Origin: Brevibacterium sp. UCMA 11754
GTDB lineage: Bacteria > Actinomycetota > Actinomycetes > Actinomycetales > Brevibacteriaceae
Length of the DNA stretch: 64,000 nt
NCBI RefSeq assembly: GCF_021532275.1
Contig: NZ_JACBOT010000021.1
Coordinates: 62,001 to 126,000, forward strand
Direction of reading: 5' to 3'
The notes under the pieces were generated by a model. That model was not told the origin of the DNA. It did not search any database and was given only the letters and a program-made list of their open reading frames with translations. A program made the translations under genes and the position numbers. Numbering within the stretch: position 1 is the first letter of the stretch; each line of letters begins with the position of its first letter. This document shows positions 32,584 through 41,579 of the stretch, piece after piece.

Positions 32584-33374
32584 CGGCCCTCCTGATGCAT
32601 CGGTGCGAGTTCGATCTCGTACCCGGCTTGGACCAACTCGGTGGCAGCAACCGCCTCGAGCTGGGAATCGGTGATGATCGCCTGGAAGACTTCGGTGCCG
32701 CCGACCGAGGCGAAGGATCGTCTGCCGTACTTCGAGGAGTCAGCGACGACGATGGCCCGCTCGGCGCGTTCGGCCATGAGTCGGTTGACGTAGGCTTCGT
32801 CCTCGTTGGCTGTCATACCCCCGGCCGAAGCGGAGATCGCGTGGACGCCGACGAACGCGAGGTCGAGCCAGATGCTGCGCAGCACGGAGTCGACGAAGGA
32901 TCCGACGAGTTCGAAGCTCGACGTGTTGATGACTCCCCCGCACACGATGACCTTGATGCCCGGGTGGATGGCGAGTCTGTTGGCGATGTCGACCGCATTG
33001 GTGACGATGGTGAGGTCGTGGAGGAGGTCGTCGCGTCGGCTCAGGGCATCGGCGACCATGAACGTGGTCGTGCCGCCGGAGAGTCCGATGACGGATCCGG
33101 GGGTGATCCGGTCGACCGCCGCTCGCGCGATTGCCGCCTTCGCCTCTGCAGAGGCTGCTTCCTTGTAGCGCAGCGACAGGTCGTAGTCGACGGCACGCCT
33201 GGTGGCTCCGCCATGGGTGCGTTCGACGAGCCTGCGCTGTTCGAGTAGGTCGAGGTCACGACGGATCGTGGCCAGAGAGACCTTCAGCTCCTGGCTGAGA
33301 GCCTCCACGCCGACAGTTGTCTCCCGGTCGAGTTTCGACAGGATGGAGTCGAGGCGGTCCTCACGCGTGCTCAT
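32580..33374 (-). CDS. DeoR-family regulator of the amino-sugar operon
   Basis: 264 aa. N-terminal winged helix (VEALSQELKVSLATIRRDLD) and a C-terminal DeoR sugar-phosphate-binding domain with IGLSGGTTTFMVADAL, NTSSFELVGSF and ADSSKYGRRSFA. AgaR and GlpR have the same layout. It sits inside the operon, 4 bp after the aldolase and overlapping nagA, so it is probably autoregulated by a site in the 37.1-37.3 kb divergent promoter. Confidence 0.9.
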   Translation of the reverse strand: MSTREDRLDSILSKLDRETTVGVEALSQELKVSLATIRRDLDLLEQRRLVERTHGGATRRAVDYDLSLRYKEAASAEAKAAIARAAVDRITPGSVIGLSGGTTTFMVADALSRRDDLLHDLTIVTNAVDIANRLAIHPGIKVIVCGGVINTSSFELVGSFVDSVLRSIWLDLAFVGVHAISASAGGMTANEDEAYVNRLMAERAERAIVVADSSKYGRRSFASVGGTEVFQAIITDSQLEAVAATELVQAGYEIELAPMHQEGR

Positions 33375-33378
33375 AGAG

Positions 33379-34224
33379 TCAGTCTCTGTCCTTGCCGAGG
33401 GGATTGCAAAGGAGGCTGATCAGGCGGGCAGCCTCGGCTGCGAAGACCTCACGCGCGGGTCCGAGGTATTTCCGTGAGTCGACCATGTCCGGGTGGGCCT
33501 CCAGGGTCGTCCGCACAGAGCCTGAGAAGACCTTGTTGAGGTGGGTGGAGATGTTGATCTTGGCCATGCCCGCGGCAACGGCCCGACGGATCTCATCATC
33601 GGCGACGCCCGAGGAACCGTGCAGAACCAGGGGCACCGGCAGTCCGGCGGCCAGCTCGGCGATGAGTTCGAGGTCGAGGCGGCTGGTCCGCTCGACCTTC
33701 GCGTGCGAGGTGCCAACAGCCACGGCGAGCGCGTCGACTCCAGTTTCCGTCACGAACTCGGCTGCCGCGCTAGGGTCAGTGCGCACACCGGGTGCGTGTG
33801 CACCGTCCTTTCCGCCGATCTCACCCAGCTCCGCCTCGACGCTGATTCCGCGTCCGTGGGCACGACGGACCACGTTGGCGGTGATCGCACAGTTCTCCGC
33901 GAAGCTCAGGTGCGCTCCGTCGAACATCACGGAGTCGAAGCCGAGTTCCAGAGCCTCGGTCACAAGGTCGACGTCGGTCGCGTGATCGAGGTGGACGGCG
34001 ATGGGGACCCGCGCGGATTCTGCAATCGCCATCGCGGCGCGGGCGATCGGAGCCAGGCTGCCGTGGTATTTCACGCAGTTCTCGGAGATCTGCATGATGA
34101 CGGGCGCCTCCGCCTGTTCGGCGCCAGCCGCGATCGCCTCGGCGGATTCCAGGTGGATGACGTTGAATGCTCCGATGGCGGCGTCCGTCCCGGTCAGCAG
34201 GTCGGTCGTAGCGGCCCTGGTCAT
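33379..34224 (-). CDS. Class II ketose-bisphosphate aldolase (KbaY/GatY type)
   Basis: 281 aa from ATG 34224, 4-nt overlap (ATGA) with the PfkB gene and an AAGGAG in front; a longer frame to 34269 is rejected. Zinc-aldolase motifs: VHLDHATDVD, VEAELGEIGGKDG, AVGTSHAKV, LHGSSGVADDEI and the phosphate-binding KINISTHLNK. Length and motifs fit tagatose-1,6-bisphosphate or fructose-1,6-bisphosphate aldolases, yielding DHAP and glyceraldehyde-3-P. Confidence 0.88.
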   Translation of the reverse strand: MTRAATTDLLTGTDAAIGAFNVIHLESAEAIAAGAEQAEAPVIMQISENCVKYHGSLAPIARAAMAIAESARVPIAVHLDHATDVDLVTEALELGFDSVMFDGAHLSFAENCAITANVVRRAHGRGISVEAELGEIGGKDGAHAPGVRTDPSAAAEFVTETGVDALAVAVGTSHAKVERTSRLDLELIAELAAGLPVPLVLHGSSGVADDEIRRAVAAGMAKINISTHLNKVFSGSVRTTLEAHPDMVDSRKYLGPAREVFAAEAARLISLLCNPLGKDRD

Positions 34225-35252
34225 GTCTGCTCCTTCGTGATGACGACGTCGTGTCTCAGTTTCTGCCAATCGGGGTGGATCTGCCCCGCTTGGGGCATGA
34301 GCACCGCAGAGGCGGAGAGTGCGACCGCCTCCGTGAGGATCGTGCGAACGTCTTCGTCAGGCAGCCGAGCCGCCTCATCACTCTGCGAGTTCGCGGCCAG
34401 GCACCGGGCCAGGGCCGCCACAGAGGCGTCGCCGGCTCCCGTGGGATTGCCCTGCAGGACCCTCTCCAGACGCGCGCTCGAGCGCGGGCCGGTCCGGTCG
34501 ACGAGGACCATCCCGTCCTCCCCACGGGAGACAAGGACATTGCTGGCTCCGGCACGAACCAGTTCCCCCGCCGAGGCGATCAGATCCTCGTGTTCGAACA
34601 GGTCCTTGTGTTCGAACAGTTCGTTCAGTTCCTCCGCATTCGGCTTCACCCAGTCGGCACCGGCCCGAGCCGCCCGGAGCAGTCCGGGCCCTGAGGTGTC
34701 GACGATGACGCTGACTCCGGCGGCATGCGCTGCTCTCACCAGCTTGGCGTGAAAGTCTTCGGGACAGTCTGCCGGAGTGGAGCCGGAGAGAACGAGCACG
34801 GTCACTGCCGGCTCGGACAGCCGTCGATCGATTGTCTCCGACAGCGCATCCCACACCTCGGGCGGGTGCTTCGCGGCTGTCTCGTTGAGCACGGTGGCAC
34901 GTCCGGACCCTTCGACGACGGCATAGCTGCGTCGAAGCCTGCTCGGAGTCGGAGTGAGATCCCAGACCGGGCCGAGGGCAGGCGAGGCTTCGACGCCTGC
35001 TGCGCTGTCGGCCTCGGGTCGGTACTCGCCTGCCACTGGGCCCTGCACATATGCTCCGATCCCGGTGTCGGCCAGGATACGGGCCACGTTGATTCCCTTG
35101 CCGCCGAGTCTGCCGACTGCGGGATCGATCCGGTGCGAACGTCCCAGGTCCAGCTGTGAGGCGGTGATGGTGATGTCCCAGGCGGGGCTGAGCGTCACGG
35201 TGATCACGCGCGGCTCGTCCGCGGGCTGCACCTCTGCGCGCCCGATGCTCAT
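34221..35252 (-). CDS. PfkB-family hexose-phosphate kinase (tagatose-6-P or fructose-1-P kinase type)
   Basis: 343 aa. GRLGGKGINVARIL at the N-terminal signature and GNPTGAGDASVAALAR at the ATP/catalytic Asp signature are intact. It resembles LacC/FruK-type kinases. Between a ROK kinase and an aldolase it most simply phosphorylates tagatose-6-P (or fructose-6-P) to the bisphosphate. A short tandem duplication (LFEHKDLFEHEDL; bases about 34584-34620) lies near residue 215. Confidence 0.88.
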   Translation of the reverse strand: MSIGRAEVQPADEPRVITVTLSPAWDITITASQLDLGRSHRIDPAVGRLGGKGINVARILADTGIGAYVQGPVAGEYRPEADSAAGVEASPALGPVWDLTPTPSRLRRSYAVVEGSGRATVLNETAAKHPPEVWDALSETIDRRLSEPAVTVLVLSGSTPADCPEDFHAKLVRAAHAAGVSVIVDTSGPGLLRAARAGADWVKPNAEELNELFEHKDLFEHEDLIASAGELVRAGASNVLVSRGEDGMVLVDRTGPRSSARLERVLQGNPTGAGDASVAALARCLAANSQSDEAARLPDEDVRTILTEAVALSASAVLMPQAGQIHPDWQKLRHDVVITKEQT

Positions 35253-36196
35253 GCCGGATCCCTCGTCAGCAGGCCAGCACCGATGAGCCCGGCGACGGGG
35301 CCCAAGCCAGCTCGGCGGATACTCGGCATCTGGTGGAAGTCCAGCCGGGACCGCAGCGCGGCCTCCACTCCGTCGAGGAGCTCATCGGCCCCACTCAAGC
35401 CGCCTCCCAGGATGATCGTCTCCGGTGCGACGACCGCCGCGATCTGTGCACACACGGCACCGAGCCCGTCGACCGCCTCGGCGAACACCTGTCGTGCAAT
35501 CGGATCACCGGCATGCACGGCGTCGAGGACGTCCAAGGATCCTGCGACCGCGGTCCCGCTGCGCTGCGAATACCGCTTCGCGATCGACGACGCCGAGGCG
35601 ATGTGCTCGATCGGCCCGCGGAACAGCCCCTCGGCGGTATCGACGGAGACCTCGGTGAATCCCACCTCTCCCGCATAGCCGCCGGCGGAGATCAGCCGAC
35701 CGCCGACGCGGATGGCTGCCGCGATGCCCGTGCCGATGGTGATCATCACAGCGTCGTCGGGTGTGTCCTCGACCAGCTCGAATTCGGCCCGTCCGGCTGA
35801 TCGCACATCGTGTGAGAGCCTGACCTCCAGATTCAGGCTCTCGCTCAACAGCGATCGGAACGGCACATTGCGCCACCCGAGGTTTGCGGAATGGATTCCG
35901 GTCCCGCCGGCCTCGTCGACGATTCCGGGGATGACCACGGCCGCCTCGGCGATGGGGTGTCCTTCGTGGTCCGCGGCGAAGGTCGAACGGAAGTCCGCGA
36001 TGACGGCCATGACCTCCGACGCCGCGCTCTGCGTACATTCCGGGGTGGGGGCGGTCAGCGCATCGACGAGCCGACCAGCGGAGTCGAACAGCGCAGCCTT
36101 CATCCCGGTACCTCCGACGTCGACGGCCAGCGCCACTGGACCGGGACCCAGGCTCAGCCCTTCGGCAACGCGGAGGATCTCTGCGCGCGCCGTCAT
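35249..36196 (-). CDS. ROK-family sugar kinase lacking the Cys zinc motif
   Basis: 315 aa. The ATP site is AVDVGGTGMKAALFDS and the second phosphate motif ITIGTGIAAAIRVGG. The sugar-site Asp falls in LSHDVRSAG. The usual ROK zinc motif (GH...CxCGxxGC) is absent: the His position reads AGEVGFTEV and no cysteines follow, only GPIEHIASASSI. Likely phosphorylates GalNAc/GlcNAc (or another amino sugar) after uptake. Coupled by 4-nt overlaps on both sides. Confidence 0.85.
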   Translation of the reverse strand: MTARAEILRVAEGLSLGPGPVALAVDVGGTGMKAALFDSAGRLVDALTAPTPECTQSAASEVMAVIADFRSTFAADHEGHPIAEAAVVIPGIVDEAGGTGIHSANLGWRNVPFRSLLSESLNLEVRLSHDVRSAGRAEFELVEDTPDDAVMITIGTGIAAAIRVGGRLISAGGYAGEVGFTEVSVDTAEGLFRGPIEHIASASSIAKRYSQRSGTAVAGSLDVLDAVHAGDPIARQVFAEAVDGLGAVCAQIAAVVAPETIILGGGLSGADELLDGVEAALRSRLDFHQMPSIRRAGLGPVAGLIGAGLLTRDPA

Positions 36197-37122
36197 CCGC
36201 CCAGGACCACCGACCGTGTCAGTGAGCGCGGATTGTCGGGGTCGACGCCGAGGCGGCGGGCCCTGATGAGTGCGAGTGCGTGCAGCCGCACGAGCTCGGC
36301 CAACGGATCGCGGTCGGATTCGACGAATCTGGCCCCCGTGGCCTCGACCTGCTCGCGCAGCCCTGCCGGAGCATCACCGAGCTGCCAGGTCACGCGCCCC
36401 TTCGCGGCGATGGCGATGGGTCCGTGGCGGTACTCCATCGACGAGTACGATTCGGTCCAGGTCTGCGCGGATTCACGCAGCTTCAGCGCGGCCTCGTTGG
36501 CCAGACCCCACGTCCATCCCAGACCCAGGAAACTGAACTGCTCGGCGTCGATGAGTTCATCATCAAGGAGGCTGTCGGCGAACTCGGAGAAGTCGGGGGA
36601 GATTCCCGCAAGGACGGCCCTCGCATCCCCTATCGCGGTCTCCAGCTGGCTTCCCTGATCCAACCAGGAGCGCATGGCTGCGATGGCTGAGGTACCGAAC
36701 CTCGTCTGCACGACAGATCGCTCATCGGCGAAATCAAGGGCGATGACGTCCGTGGCACGCTGAGCGATCGGCGATCCGTCGCTGCCGACGATGGCAGTGA
36801 CCGGTGTGCGATCGCCGAGACGCTCGAGGGCGTCGACGAGCTCTGTGGTGGTGCCGGACCGGGAGATCGCGATGATGCGGTCGTAGCTCCGATGCGTGGG
36901 GTACTCGCTGGCGGTGAAGGCATCGGTCTCGCCCCTACCCAGCGTCTCCCGCAGGGAGGCGAACACCTGCCCGCCGAACCACGAGGACCCGCAGCCGATG
37001 ACCGCGATCCGCTCCCCGTCCTGCGGCAGCGCCGAGGCCGGAGCCTCGAGGTTCAGAACCCGCTCCCATGTCTCTGGCTGGCTTCGCAGTTCCTGTGCCA
37101 TGAACTCGCCGCGACCCGACAT
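36193..37122 (-). CDS. SIS-domain amino-sugar-phosphate deaminase/isomerase (AgaS/NagB-II type)
   Basis: 309 aa with two SIS folds: IAVIGCGSSWFGGQVFAS and AISRSGTTTELVDALE in the first, FLGLGWTWGLANEAALKLRE and EYRHGPIAIAAKG in the second. The start MAQELRSQPETWERVL is typical of GlmS-type isomerase domains without glutaminase. It would convert galactosamine-6-P to tagatose-6-P or glucosamine-6-P to fructose-6-P. First gene of the operon; AGGAGG precedes ATG 37122. Confidence 0.87.
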   Translation of the reverse strand: MSGRGEFMAQELRSQPETWERVLNLEAPASALPQDGERIAVIGCGSSWFGGQVFASLRETLGRGETDAFTASEYPTHRSYDRIIAISRSGTTTELVDALERLGDRTPVTAIVGSDGSPIAQRATDVIALDFADERSVVQTRFGTSAIAAMRSWLDQGSQLETAIGDARAVLAGISPDFSEFADSLLDDELIDAEQFSFLGLGWTWGLANEAALKLRESAQTWTESYSSMEYRHGPIAIAAKGRVTWQLGDAPAGLREQVEATGARFVESDRDPLAELVRLHALALIRARRLGVDPDNPRSLTRSVVLGG

Positions 37123-37134
37123 CGATCATCCTCC

Positions 37135-37199
37135 TGATTGTATTGACGATTAATCAATCATCATCATGGCATATTTATCTCTTGACAGATAGTATTCAA
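37135..37199. promoter_or_regulatory. Promoter and candidate DeoR operators of the amino-sugar operon
   Basis: On the minus strand -35 TTGAAT (37194-37199), a 16-bp spacer and -10 TAAATA (37172-37177) form a good promoter. Downstream of it, ATTGA..TCAAT and a wider TGATTG..CAATCA (about 37135-37160) are nested inverted repeats. CTTGA-N10-TCAAG (37181-37200) overlaps the -35. The 164-bp intergenic space to the MFS porter has no other feature. Confidence 0.55.
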
Positions 37200-37286
37200 G
37201 TGCGCTTGTGTGTAACGTGCACCACAATCACGCGCCGCACTCCGGCGCGGCATATTCTCAAGCCAGTCTGACGAAGGAGCAGCAAC

Positions 37287-38681
37287 ATGGCTTTTCTCAC
37301 CGACCTCAAACGAGCACCCCGACTCGTCATCATCGTCGCGTTCGCCGCGATCGCACTCGGCATCACCTACGGCTACGACATCTCCAACATCGCCGGTGCG
37401 CTGCTCTTCCTCGAGACCGACCTCGGCCTGAATAACGCCGAATTGGGCGGACTCGCCACTGCCGTCGTCATCGGCCAGATCGTCGGTGCCCTCTTCGGCG
37501 GCTCCCTGTCGAACTCGATCGGGCGGAAGAAGACGATGTTCGTCATCGCCGGCGGCTATATCCTCTTCTCCGTGATCTCCGGCCTTGCCCCCGGCTACCT
37601 GACTCTGCTGCTGGCGCGCCTGCTCCTGGGCGTCTCGATCGGCGTCGCCCTGGCTGTGGTGCCCGTCTTCATCGCCGAGTCGTCACCGACAAATGTTCGC
37701 GGCGGACTGCTCGTGGCCTACCAGGTCACCACGGTCGTCGGCATCGTCGCCGGCTACCTTGTGTGTTGGGGCCTTGCCCTCATCGAATCCTGGAGACTGA
37801 TGCTCGGACTGGCGGCGCTGCCTGCGATCATCGTTCTGATCCTGCTGCTGCGAACTCGAGAGACTCCGCATTGGCTCATGCTCAAAGGGCGGGAGGACGA
37901 GGCCGCGAGCGCACTGCGCGCACTCGAACCCGACCGCGACATCGACCACGAGATCGCTCTGATCCGCGGCGAGCTCACCCAGGACAGCGGCCGGCTGGTC
38001 GACATGTTCCGCGGGCACCTGCTCAGGGCCACGATGTTCGTCATCGGCCTGGGTTTCTTCATCCAGATCACCGGCATCAACGCCACCATCTACTATGCTC
38101 CTTCGATCTTCGAGTCGATGGGGTTCGAGGGATACGGGTCGTTGTTGGGCCTGCCCGCCGTCGTCCAGACCTTCGCTCTCGTGGCGGTCATCGTGTCGAT
38201 GTTCATCGTCGACCGCCTCGGCCGCCGCCCGGTGCTCTTGACCGGTATCGGCATCATGATCGTGTCGACGCTGGTACTGGTGCTCGTCTTCAGCCTCGGC
38301 GGAGAGGCAGGAAGCACCCAGTGGGGAACCGTCCTCGGCGTCATCGGCATCATCGCCTTCACCATGGGCTACACCTTCGGCTTCGGCTCCCTCGTGTGGG
38401 TCTACGCGGGTGAGACCTTCCCCTCGAAGTACCGAGCCTTGGGTGCTTCGCTGATGCTGACCTCCGACCTCGTCGCCAACGCGATCGTGGCGCAGTTCTT
38501 CCCGGACCTGCTCGACCTCATCGGCGGTGCCGGAGTCTTCCTCGTCTTCGGTGTGCTGGCCGCGCTGGCGTTCCTCTTCGTCTTCCGCTTCGCTCCGGAG
38601 ACCAAGGGCCGCGACCTGACCGAGATCTCAGCGTATTGGGCCAATGGAGCAAAGTGGCCGACCGGTCTCAAACAGGTGTGA
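37287..38681 (+). CDS. MFS sugar porter
   Basis: 464 aa, 12 membrane helices. Sugar-porter signatures: SNSIGRKKTM (loop 2-3), RLLLGVSIGVALAVVPVFIAE, VDRLGRRPVLL, and the closing PETKGRDLTE. SD GAAGGAG 8 nt before ATG. It is divergent from the amino-sugar operon, so it most likely imports the sugar, unphosphorylated, for the ROK kinase. Inhibitor-type residues do not tell galactosamine from other hexoses. Confidence 0.88.
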   Translation: MAFLTDLKRAPRLVIIVAFAAIALGITYGYDISNIAGALLFLETDLGLNNAELGGLATAVVIGQIVGALFGGSLSNSIGRKKTMFVIAGGYILFSVISGLAPGYLTLLLARLLLGVSIGVALAVVPVFIAESSPTNVRGGLLVAYQVTTVVGIVAGYLVCWGLALIESWRLMLGLAALPAIIVLILLLRTRETPHWLMLKGREDEAASALRALEPDRDIDHEIALIRGELTQDSGRLVDMFRGHLLRATMFVIGLGFFIQITGINATIYYAPSIFESMGFEGYGSLLGLPAVVQTFALVAVIVSMFIVDRLGRRPVLLTGIGIMIVSTLVLVLVFSLGGEAGSTQWGTVLGVIGIIAFTMGYTFGFGSLVWVYAGETFPSKYRALGASLMLTSDLVANAIVAQFFPDLLDLIGGAGVFLVFGVLAALAFLFVFRFAPETKGRDLTEISAYWANGAKWPTGLKQV

Positions 38682-38721
38682 CCGGCCCGCGTTGGTGCGA
38701 CGTCTGGGCGCGAGCCGCGTC

Positions 38722-40839
38722 TCACCCCAGAGTGCGGACACGTTGGGCGTCGATATCGAGGACGTGCCTGTCGAGGAACGCCAGGACCGTGCGATACCAG
38801 ACCTCGGCATTGCCGCGACCGGCCACCCAGTGTCCTTCGTCGGGGAAGTACAGAAAGCGATGCTGTGTGTGCCCCTCCGCGTCCAGCGGTGTCTTCGACC
38901 GGGACAGCAGGTCGTACCAGAGTTCCTGCCCCTGCCCGATGGGCACCCGGTAGTCCTTGTCACCGTGGATGACGAGCATCGGCACCTCGATCCGGTCGGC
39001 GAACAGGTGCGGCGAGTACGTCCCCGACTGCTTCCGCATGGCCACGTCCCAAGAGGCGTTGTCCGTGGTCCGCCCCATCGACGTCGTGTTCCACAGGGAG
39101 GCGTGCGTGATGATGCATCTGAACCGTTCGCTGGTGTGCCCGGCCACCCAGTTCGCCATGTACCCGCCGTAGGATCCGCCGGCCAGAGCGGTGCGCTCGG
39201 CATCGATGTCGGGGCGTTCGATGGCCGCGTCCGTGAGTGCGAGGATGTCCGTGAAGGGTGCCCCGCCCAGTTCCTGCTGACCGCGGTCGACCATCGACTG
39301 GCCGTAGCCGGTGGAGATCGCCGGATCCGGCAGCAGCACCGCATATCCGGCGGCCGCGAACGGTCCCGGGTTCCACCGATACGTCCAGGAGTTCCAGGAT
39401 CCCCAGGGCCCGCCGTGGGCGAATACGACGAGTGGGAACGGACCTTCCCCGTCGGGCAGAGCCAACCAGGCTCGCACCTCGGTGCCGTCGTCACCGACGG
39501 CGGCCACCTCGGTGAGGGTGCCTGCCCCGTCGATGACGTTCGCCGGGTTGGCGAGCTCGCTGATCTGGCCCGAGATCAGGTCGATGGCGATGGGCAGTGG
39601 TGCGACATCGATCGCCGAGGCGGTCGCCACGACCGTGATTCCCTGCACCTGCAGTCCTGCAAAGGCATATTTCTGCCCCGGACCGCCCACCAGCCGCCGA
39701 GGCTGTTCGTCGTTGACATCACCGATGAAGACACTGCCGCGTCCGTGGTCGTCAGCGGTTGCCACGATCGTCGAATCGTCGGCCCAGACGGGGTCGAACC
39801 AGTGATCGGCTTCGGGCCAGACTGTCTCCAATGACCCTGTGTCGAGGTTGAGGAGCATGAGCGTCGCGGACAGGTTCGTCTTCGACGTCCAGAACTGCTC
39901 GCGGGTGACCAGGGCATGGGTTCCGTCGGGGCTGATCGCGTCGATGCCGAAACCGTGGTCGGCGGCAGCCTCGACCAGCAGTCGAGGTGCACTATGTTTG
40001 TGCAGGTCGATCTGCCAGATCTCGCTGGCCTCGAGCTGACCCGGGATCGGCTTCTCGACCTGGACGAGTACGAACTGCGCTTCCTCATCAACGGCCCAGT
40101 CGACGAGCCGTCCAGACGGCAGCGGCAGGTAGCGAAAAGTGAGTCCGGGGGAAGCGGCTGTGGTCGAATCTTCGCTGAAGCTGGTGGCCCCGGCGGCCGG
40201 GGTTGCGGACATGGCACCGTCGGACGTGGTCGTCTCGGATTCAGCAGCGCCCCGTGTGGCGTCGGGGGTGAGGTCCTCGTCGAATTCGTCGGTGATCTCG
40301 CTCAGGTCTGCGACCGCAAGGGTCTCCTGTCCCGGGCCCAGGTCATGATCCCAGTGGCGGATGGGGAAACCCGTGTGGAGGATTCCGCTGACCTTCGATT
40401 TTCTGCGTTCCTGACTGTATTCCTGGTGTTCGGGCTCGTTCGCGGCCCAGGTGTGGACGGGGAACTGCACGATCATGGAGTGGCCTTTGACCTCGATTCG
40501 GGAGAATCCCCCGTCGTGATCGGCGAGCTTGCGTGCTTCCCCGGTCTCCGGCAGGGCCCAGAGGCTGGGGCTTTCGGCATCCTTGCCGTCTTCGCCGGTG
40601 CGCTTGGCCGCGAAGTAGACGGTGCCCGAGTCGCTGATCGCGGCCGGGCCGATGGACTGATCGCCGCGGGTGATTCGGCGCGGTCGTTCACCGCTGATAT
40701 CTGCCAGGTGGGAGAGGTAGCTGCTGCCCTCGGCGTTGAGGAAGGAATACTGGGCGATGACACGGCCGGTCTGGTTCGCCAGGAGGCCTTGCAGACGGCG
40801 GGCATCGAGGAGAGCAGTCACAGCGTCGTTGATCGTCAT
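38722..40839 (-). CDS. S9-family prolyl oligopeptidase-like peptidase
   Basis: 705 aa. An N-terminal beta-propeller (residues ~1-430) is followed by an alpha/beta-hydrolase domain with Ser in AGGSYGGYMANWV, Asp in IHGDKDYRV and His in PDEGHWVAG. The propeller contains a Thr/Ser/Asp-rich insert (about residues 190-230) not usual in the family. No signal peptide, so cytoplasmic. Acylaminoacyl-peptidase/DPP-type cleavage is likely. Convergent with the MFS porter. Confidence 0.9.
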   Translation of the reverse strand: MTINDAVTALLDARRLQGLLANQTGRVIAQYSFLNAEGSSYLSHLADISGERPRRITRGDQSIGPAAISDSGTVYFAAKRTGEDGKDAESPSLWALPETGEARKLADHDGGFSRIEVKGHSMIVQFPVHTWAANEPEHQEYSQERRKSKVSGILHTGFPIRHWDHDLGPGQETLAVADLSEITDEFDEDLTPDATRGAAESETTTSDGAMSATPAAGATSFSEDSTTAASPGLTFRYLPLPSGRLVDWAVDEEAQFVLVQVEKPIPGQLEASEIWQIDLHKHSAPRLLVEAAADHGFGIDAISPDGTHALVTREQFWTSKTNLSATLMLLNLDTGSLETVWPEADHWFDPVWADDSTIVATADDHGRGSVFIGDVNDEQPRRLVGGPGQKYAFAGLQVQGITVVATASAIDVAPLPIAIDLISGQISELANPANVIDGAGTLTEVAAVGDDGTEVRAWLALPDGEGPFPLVVFAHGGPWGSWNSWTYRWNPGPFAAAGYAVLLPDPAISTGYGQSMVDRGQQELGGAPFTDILALTDAAIERPDIDAERTALAGGSYGGYMANWVAGHTSERFRCIITHASLWNTTSMGRTTDNASWDVAMRKQSGTYSPHLFADRIEVPMLVIHGDKDYRVPIGQGQELWYDLLSRSKTPLDAEGHTQHRFLYFPDEGHWVAGRGNAEVWYRTVLAFLDRHVLDIDAQRVRTLG

Positions 40840-40883
40840 AGAACCATCCTAGGATCATCGCCGATGTTCGGGCCTGCAGACTT

Positions 40884-41579
40884 CTATTTGAATCTCGGCG
40901 CGGGAACCTTCTCCCCGTCGATGGTGACCGTGGGCAGCATCTGCTTGAACTCCTCTGCCGCGTCCGCGTCCGTTTCGAGAGCGCGCATCTCGACGCCGAT
41001 GTCGACGAGGCGCCCATTTGTCTGGTATCCGATCCGGGTCCCGTACATGACTGTCGGCTCCTGGTTGATCGCGAAGATCTCCGTCGGGCCGAGCACACCT
41101 TGGTAAGACCAGTAGGATCCGGCCGCGAGGCTGCCCGTGCGCTGGGAGAGCACCGAGGAGTCCGGCTCCGCGAACGTGTACTTCTTCTTCGCATCGACGA
41201 TCGACTGCGGAGACTCGTCGTAGCCCTTGCTGCAGGTGATGAGGATCGTGTCGCTGTCGGCGACGGAGGTGCCGCGGGAGAAGGAGTGGAAATCGTCGCT
41301 GGCCGATCCCTGAGTCCAGTCATCTGTCATCGCAACGCTGACGTCGACGGGGCATTCGGCGCCGAGGTTGACCGAGACTTCCTTCATCCCCTCGGGGATT
41401 CCGTCATCAGGGGGTGCCGTGGTGGGGTTCTCGCCGGCCTTCTTCTGCACTGCCACACGGACGGGACCGGAATCCCGTTCTGCGGTGCGGATCTGCAGAG
41501 CCGAGCAGCCGCTGAGAGCAAGGCTGATCAGTGCCGCTCCTGCCACGACTGTTCGCACCTTCGCAGCGTGTGTCATCAC
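40884..41579 (-). CDS. Exported lipoprotein downstream of the Mrp two-component system
   Basis: 231 aa. Signal peptide with lipobox LALSGC. The mature domain has two Cys (ECPVD, ITCSKG) and no recognised family. ATG 41579 overlaps the sensor kinase stop by 4 nt, so it is the last gene of the mrp-regulator operon. It could be a sensory or accessory lipoprotein of the kinase; this is inference. Confidence 0.78.
   Translation of the reverse strand: MMTHAAKVRTVVAGAALISLALSGCSALQIRTAERDSGPVRVAVQKKAGENPTTAPPDDGIPEGMKEVSVNLGAECPVDVSVAMTDDWTQGSASDDFHSFSRGTSVADSDTILITCSKGYDESPQSIVDAKKKYTFAEPDSSVLSQRTGSLAAGSYWSYQGVLGPTEIFAINQEPTVMYGTRIGYQTNGRLVDIGVEMRALETDADAAEEFKQMLPTVTIDGEKVPAPRFK

Noticed and set aside
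35249..36196. ROK gene as glucokinase
   Set aside because: Zinc motif absent and operon context is amino-sugar breakdown.
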